Assembly (NCBI GenBank): GCA_965204705.1
Contig: OZ242006.1
Span: forward strand, 248,001-312,000
From: Bin5 sp965204705
Lineage (GTDB): Bacteria > Chloroflexota > Anaerolineae > Caldilineales > Caldilineaceae
Direction: 5' to 3'
Length of the DNA stretch: 64,000 nt
In this document: one piece after another, positions 60,603 through 64,000 of the stretch
Layout: every line of letters starts with the position of its first letter
How positions within the stretch are numbered: the first letter of the stretch is position 1
Notes under the pieces: model-generated
Databases searched by the model: none
Seen by the model: only the letters and a program-made list of their open reading frames with translations
What the model was told of the DNA's origin: nothing
Translations under genes and position numbers: made by a program

Positions 60603-62009
60603 TCACTGACCACCGACCACTGCCGTCCCCTCTTCCGCCCGCCGCAGAGCCAGTTTGCGCCTCAGCTCGTCATGCGCGGCCTTGTCCAGAGGATAGCGCG
60701 CCGCCGCGAACATCGACAGGACCAGGAGAACGGCCGGCACTGCGCCCATGAAAATGCGCAATGCCAGCACGGCCGCCGCCGGCTGCGATTCGGCCGCGCC
60801 TTCGATGAAGCCGGTTGCGGACAGGACCTGCGGCACGATGAAGCCGACTGCGAATGCCGTGGCGATCTTGCGGAAAGTGACCAGATAGGCCGAGTAGACC
60901 CCTTCGCGGCGTTGACCGCTGTGCCACTCGTCCTCTTCGATGATGTCGGCCACGATCGCCCAGGGGGTGGCGTTGGCCGCGCCGTACCCGATGCCGGCAA
61001 CGGCAGCCGCGATCAGGACCAGCGTCGCATTTCCCGGCGGCAGCAGGCTGATAACAGACATGACCACCGCCCAGAAGATCATCAAGCGTATGTACGTGCG
61101 GCTCTTGCCGTACCGCTGCATCAGCCGCACCGTCAGCGGCATCGAGAGGAACGCCACGCCCAGCACAGCCGCCAGCACCAGGCTGTCGATCGGCGGCTTC
61201 AGCTGCATGTAGTAGATCAGGAACCAGACGAACACCGAGGTGATGATGTCGACGGCGCTGAACGCCAGCACGTAGATTGCGGCCCCGATGCGGAAAGGGC
61301 GGTTGGCAAACACCTCTTTGGTGATCTGAATGAAGTTGAGGCGGCCTTCTTCTTTAGGCAGTTCCCGCTCCGGCTCGCGCACGAAGGCCACCACCAGCAG
61401 AGGCGACACAACGATGATCAGCCCCCACAGCGCGCCCGCCACCGCGTAGCCGTTGCGCAGCGCGTCCGGCCCGCTGAACCAGCTCGCGAAAAGACCCTCC
61501 GCCAGCAACTTGAACAGCCCGGCCGTCAGCAGGGCAACGAAGATCGAGTTCCCCATGCGCCAACCGGCCAGGCTGGCCCGTTCGTCATAATCTTCGGTCA
61601 GTTCCGCGGTGAGGGCTGAGTAGGGCGCGTTGACGATCGTAAAGGCGGTGTCATAGAGGATGAAGATGACCGCGTAGTAGAGGGCCGCGGCCAAGTGGCC
61701 TTCGAACGGGGGCGGGCTGAACATTAGGAAGAAGCCCACCCCGAACGGCAGCGCGCCCAGCAGCATGAACGGCCGCCGTCGCCCCCAGCGGCTGCGTAAG
61801 CGGTCGCTGAGGATGCCGATCAGCGGGTCGTTGACACCGTCCCAGAAACGGCCGATGATGAAGGCGATTCCGGCCAGGCCCACGTCCACCCCGACGACGG
61901 TGACGGTGAAGTAGAACCAGAAAAGTGTGCGGGCCGTCGAGGCCGAGGCCGCGCCCCAATCGCCCAGCCCGTAGATAACCTTGGTGAAGGTCGGCAGCCG
62001 CTGTCGCAC
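60603..62009 (-). CDS. GPH-family sugar:cation symporter (MelB-like, MFS)
   Basis: 468 residues with about twelve membrane segments. The N-terminus reads TKVIYGLGDWGAASASTART and the first cytoplasmic loop DGVNDPLIGILSDRLRSRWG with RRRPFMLLGALPFGVGF, the diagnostic motifs of glycoside-pentoside-hexuronide transporters. A later GYGAANATPWAIVADIIEED also fits. It imports sugars or glycosides with a cation. It stands alone, between the zinc island and a lipoprotein gene. The 251-bp spacer after it holds an ACTGATCACTGACCACCGAC micro-repeat. Confidence 0.92.
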   Translation of the reverse strand: MRQRLPTFTKVIYGLGDWGAASASTARTLFWFYFTVTVVGVDVGLAGIAFIIGRFWDGVNDPLIGILSDRLRSRWGRRRPFMLLGALPFGVGFFLMFSPPPFEGHLAAALYYAVIFILYDTAFTIVNAPYSALTAELTEDYDERASLAGWRMGNSIFVALLTAGLFKLLAEGLFASWFSGPDALRNGYAVAGALWGLIIVVSPLLVVAFVREPERELPKEEGRLNFIQITKEVFANRPFRIGAAIYVLAFSAVDIITSVFVWFLIYYMQLKPPIDSLVLAAVLGVAFLSMPLTVRLMQRYGKSRTYIRLMIFWAVVMSVISLLPPGNATLVLIAAAVAGIGYGAANATPWAIVADIIEEDEWHSGQRREGVYSAYLVTFRKIATAFAVGFIVPQVLSATGFIEGAAESQPAAAVLALRIFMGAVPAVLLVLSMFAAARYPLDKAAHDELRRKLALRRAEEGTAVVGGQ

Positions 62010-62036
62010 AACGCCTGTTGTAATCGCCCCGCCTCC

Positions 62037-63086
62037 CTATCTCCTATTTTGGTCGAAAATCAGCCACACATGGCCTTGGTTTCCATGCAGGGTGAACGTC
62101 TGGTTCTGGCTGTCCCGCTCACCGTTGCCGTCTTTGACCCAGATCGTATAGTTGCCGGCCACCCTCCCACCGGGCAACTGGCTAGCGGAAACAGCCTTAC
62201 TGTAATTGTATTTTTTGCCCTGGGGCCCCTCTACAAGACTCGTCCCGCCGCGTGTGCTGCCATCGAACCCATGTACCTGGACCCCGTCCTTTTGCAGTTC
62301 AACATGGTAGCCGCCGTATATCTGAACCTGGTCACCCTCCCCCCCATGCACAAAGCCGATCTGAAGCTTCAATTCATGTCCGCCATTGTCTGCAGGATCG
62401 ACATTTCGCAGCCAGAACTTGCAGCCATCGCCGCCGATGCCGGCGCAATGGTCTACCTGGGCTGGCACGGGAGTCGCCGTAGGCGGCACCGGTGTAGGCG
62501 TAGGCGGCACCGGCGTGGGCGGGATGTTCTGGGCCACCGTAATCAGATGCGCGTTCTCCACGTTGACCAACTGAGCGAAAATCCAACCCGTCTGGCCGGC
62601 GACACAGCAAAACTGATACCAGGTGTACTCCTGGTTTCTGCCGCTGATTTCGAACTGCGTCCCCCTGGCGACGGTGCCGATGACGGCGAACGCGGTGCTG
62701 GGCCCGGTCCGTACGTTGACGTTCGCGGCCGCAATGTCCGTCTTAACCGTGAACTGGGCCACGGTGGGCACCGGCGTATCAGTGGGCGCCGGTGTATCGG
62801 TAGGCGCCTGAGCCTGTTGCTGCGGCGCTGCCGGCGCGGCCTGCTGAGTTGTTCCGCCGCCGCCTGACTCTGTCGCGGCCATGGCGCCTTCAGGGGTAGA
62901 TGTGAAGGTGGGCACAGCTGCCGCCATTGGGCGCGTCGGCGTGGGGGTTGCGTCCGGGCCGGACATGAGTCCGCAGCCGGCCAGAAACAGCGCGCCCGCG
63001 CAGAGCGCCAGGGCGCGCACAATCGATTTCTTCAAGCTGATATGGCGAACAGGTTGTGCAAAATCCGAATTCATACGCATCGGCAC
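62037..63086 (-). CDS. Lipoprotein with bacterial SH3 domain and TPTP linkers
   Basis: 349 residues from the GTG at 63086, chosen because GGAG lies six bases upstream; the frame runs 82 codons further without a signal. A basic N-terminus and hydrophobic segment end in LFLAGC. A low-complexity linker leads to an SH3b domain (about 125-190: ANVNVRTGPSTAFAVIGTVA and GQTGWIFAQLVNV), a PTPTPVPPT linker and a C-terminal beta domain of about 130 residues that I do not recognise (KFWLRNVDPADNGGHELKLQ). SH3b domains often bind peptidoglycan or cell-surface peptides. Confidence 0.87.
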   Translation of the reverse strand: MPMRMNSDFAQPVRHISLKKSIVRALALCAGALFLAGCGLMSGPDATPTPTRPMAAAVPTFTSTPEGAMAATESGGGGTTQQAAPAAPQQQAQAPTDTPAPTDTPVPTVAQFTVKTDIAAANVNVRTGPSTAFAVIGTVARGTQFEISGRNQEYTWYQFCCVAGQTGWIFAQLVNVENAHLITVAQNIPPTPVPPTPTPVPPTATPVPAQVDHCAGIGGDGCKFWLRNVDPADNGGHELKLQIGFVHGGEGDQVQIYGGYHVELQKDGVQVHGFDGSTRGGTSLVEGPQGKKYNYSKAVSASQLPGGRVAGNYTIWVKDGNGERDSQNQTFTLHGNQGHVWLIFDQNRR

Positions 63087-63352
63087 TAAACTCTCCTTAC
63101 ATAGCGAACGCCCCGCCATCCCCAAGAATAGCGGACAGGTGTGGCAATATGCATCTATCATATCAGGTGCGCCAAATCGGCGAAAGTCGCGAATCTGGGG
63201 CCAAGGAGATTGGCGTAAGAACAAGAGGTATCTTGCCAGGATTGTACCCGCTACGATTCGACAAAGGAGTGCTCGTCGGGCAGTCAACCCCGGAATCCTG
63301 CCCGGCCCGATCAGCATCCACGCCAAATACACAAAATGAAGTGCGCTCTCGC

Positions 63353-64000
63353 CTACTGTCGGGGAGCCCGAAAACCATTGGCCTCCGCCTCCGCCCGCGT
63401 GCAGAACCAGAGATCACCCTCTGCCTCCTTCATATTCACCCGTCCGTAGGAGGCCGACTCCCCCTCCACATGATAGATCTTCGTGTCCCTGGTCCTGTTT
63501 ACGTTGCCCTTGATCCTGCATGACGGATCGGGCTGGCTGACACATCCCTGCGGGCAACTTGCGCCAACCGACTGCGTGGGAACAGGCGTGGGCCCTTCCC
63601 CGATTTCACATGCGGACCACAGTCCGACCCCGGCCAGCATGGCCTCGTCAGCCGCGGCGCGCGTCCTGTCTGCGTACTGGCCCGGGTTGCCGTAGTCGTT
63701 GTAGACGGCCAGCCCTTTCTCCAGCAGGCGCACATTCCACAGTTCGCTGTCCCCATCATCATCGGTCCAAACATAGGACAACAGCCGCCCGTACCTGTCC
63801 CGCCCCTCCTCCTCGACCCTGACGCGCTGCCCCATCAGTCCCTTCGTGTAGTCGGATGCCTGCGCGCCGAAGCACTCCTCCGGCTTGTTCGGATGCACAG
63901 TCTCCGGCGTGTCCACGTCCAGCAGTCGGAGCGTCTCCTCCGCCCCGTCGCCGAACCGCACGGTCAATGTATCGCCGTCCGCCACCCGCACCACGATCCC
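63353..64000 (-). CDS. Thermonuclease-like (SNase) protein, N-terminus beyond the window
   Basis: The frame is open to the window edge, so the start and any signal peptide are missing. The SNase domain shows VRVADGDTLTVRFGDG, LRLLDVDTPET with the catalytic Arg and acidic residues, and RDRYGRLLSYVW with the second Arg. After a short proline-rich linker comes a Cys-containing tail, CRIKGNVNRTRDTKIYHVEG and LWFCTRAEAEANGFRAPRQ, a common partner module of bacterial SNase proteins. It probably degrades nucleic acids outside the cell. Confidence 0.9.
   Translation of the reverse strand, partial: GIVVRVADGDTLTVRFGDGAEETLRLLDVDTPETVHPNKPEECFGAQASDYTKGLMGQRVRVEEEGRDRYGRLLSYVWTDDDGDSELWNVRLLEKGLAVYNDYGNPGQYADRTRAAADEAMLAGVGLWSACEIGEGPTPVPTQSVGASCPQGCVSQPDPSCRIKGNVNRTRDTKIYHVEGESASYGRVNMKEAEGDLWFCTRAEAEANGFRAPRQ

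Noticed and set aside
1..64000. tRNA or rRNA genes
   Set aside because: I looked for the T-loop word GGTTCGAnTCC and for rRNA-like blocks and found none with a fitting cloverleaf; a covariance-model scan would settle this.

Overview
The window is chromosomal DNA of a GC-rich, free-living heterotrophic bacterium. Proline/threonine-rich TPTP linkers in lipoproteins, many ABC-type nutrient importers, PhyH dioxygenases, a compact arginine cluster and housekeeping genes (gyrB, rpoD, murA) fit a Chloroflexota member of the Anaerolineae/Caldilineales type. That placement is inference; there is no rRNA gene to settle it. I found no tRNA, rRNA, CRISPR array or phage module.

Layout. 1-9.6 kb: a carbohydrate ABC importer (binding protein cut by the window edge, two permeases), a GH116 beta-glucosidase-type enzyme, and a dipeptide-type ABC importer without ATPases. 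9.7-11.5 kb: a BNR-repeat sialidase-like protein. 11.7-22.7 kb: a catabolic neighbourhood (TIM-barrel epimerase, three tandem Cache-like lipoproteins, an M81 metallopeptidase, VOC protein, two PhyH oxygenases, two Ldh-family dehydrogenases, a D-2-hydroxyacid dehydrogenase, an RraA-like protein). 23.1-24.4 kb: a dead flavoprotein gene. 24.7-27.8 kb: a PA14 lipoprotein and an ECF sigma factor fused to a bifunctional-nuclease domain. 27.8-34.4 kb, minus strand: argC, a TrmH-like methyltransferase, argB, argD, an ArgA-like acetyltransferase and carA. This unit is preceded by a promoter, a 17-residue leader peptide ending in an arginine-rich run, and an intrinsic terminator, the layout of a ribosome-dependent attenuator. 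34.4-34.9 kb: an OsmC-family gene whose first conserved cysteine codon is TGA, followed by a SECIS-like hairpin, so probably a selenoprotein. 35.2-43.2 kb: methyltransferase, rpoD, mazG, gyrB, a membrane protein, and murA with Asp in place of the catalytic Cys.

43.3-60.4 kb is a metal (zinc) homeostasis island. It holds an intact Fur/Zur-family regulator at 56.9 kb, two decayed copies of the same gene, three related palindromic operators (two with near-consensus promoters), an Opp/Nik-type importer without ATPases, a zinc ABC importer, three COG0523 GTPases (putative zinc chaperones), a WD40 protein and an unrecognised PLP-fold-like protein. The binding protein of the zinc importer is a fusion: an AztD-like beta-propeller chaperone with His-rich linkers is inserted into the metal-binding loop of an AztC/ZnuA-type protein. 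The two decayed regulator copies keep promoter and operator and each now drives a transporter gene. Transposase scraps (IS3-, ISAs1- and IS5-like) lie at the joints. The window ends with a GPH-family sugar symporter, an SH3-domain lipoprotein and the C-terminal part of a thermonuclease-like protein.

Most promising novelties: the AztC-AztD fusion, the OsmC-like selenoprotein candidate, the arginine leader attenuator, and the triplicated regulator cassette that put unrelated transporters under one operator type.
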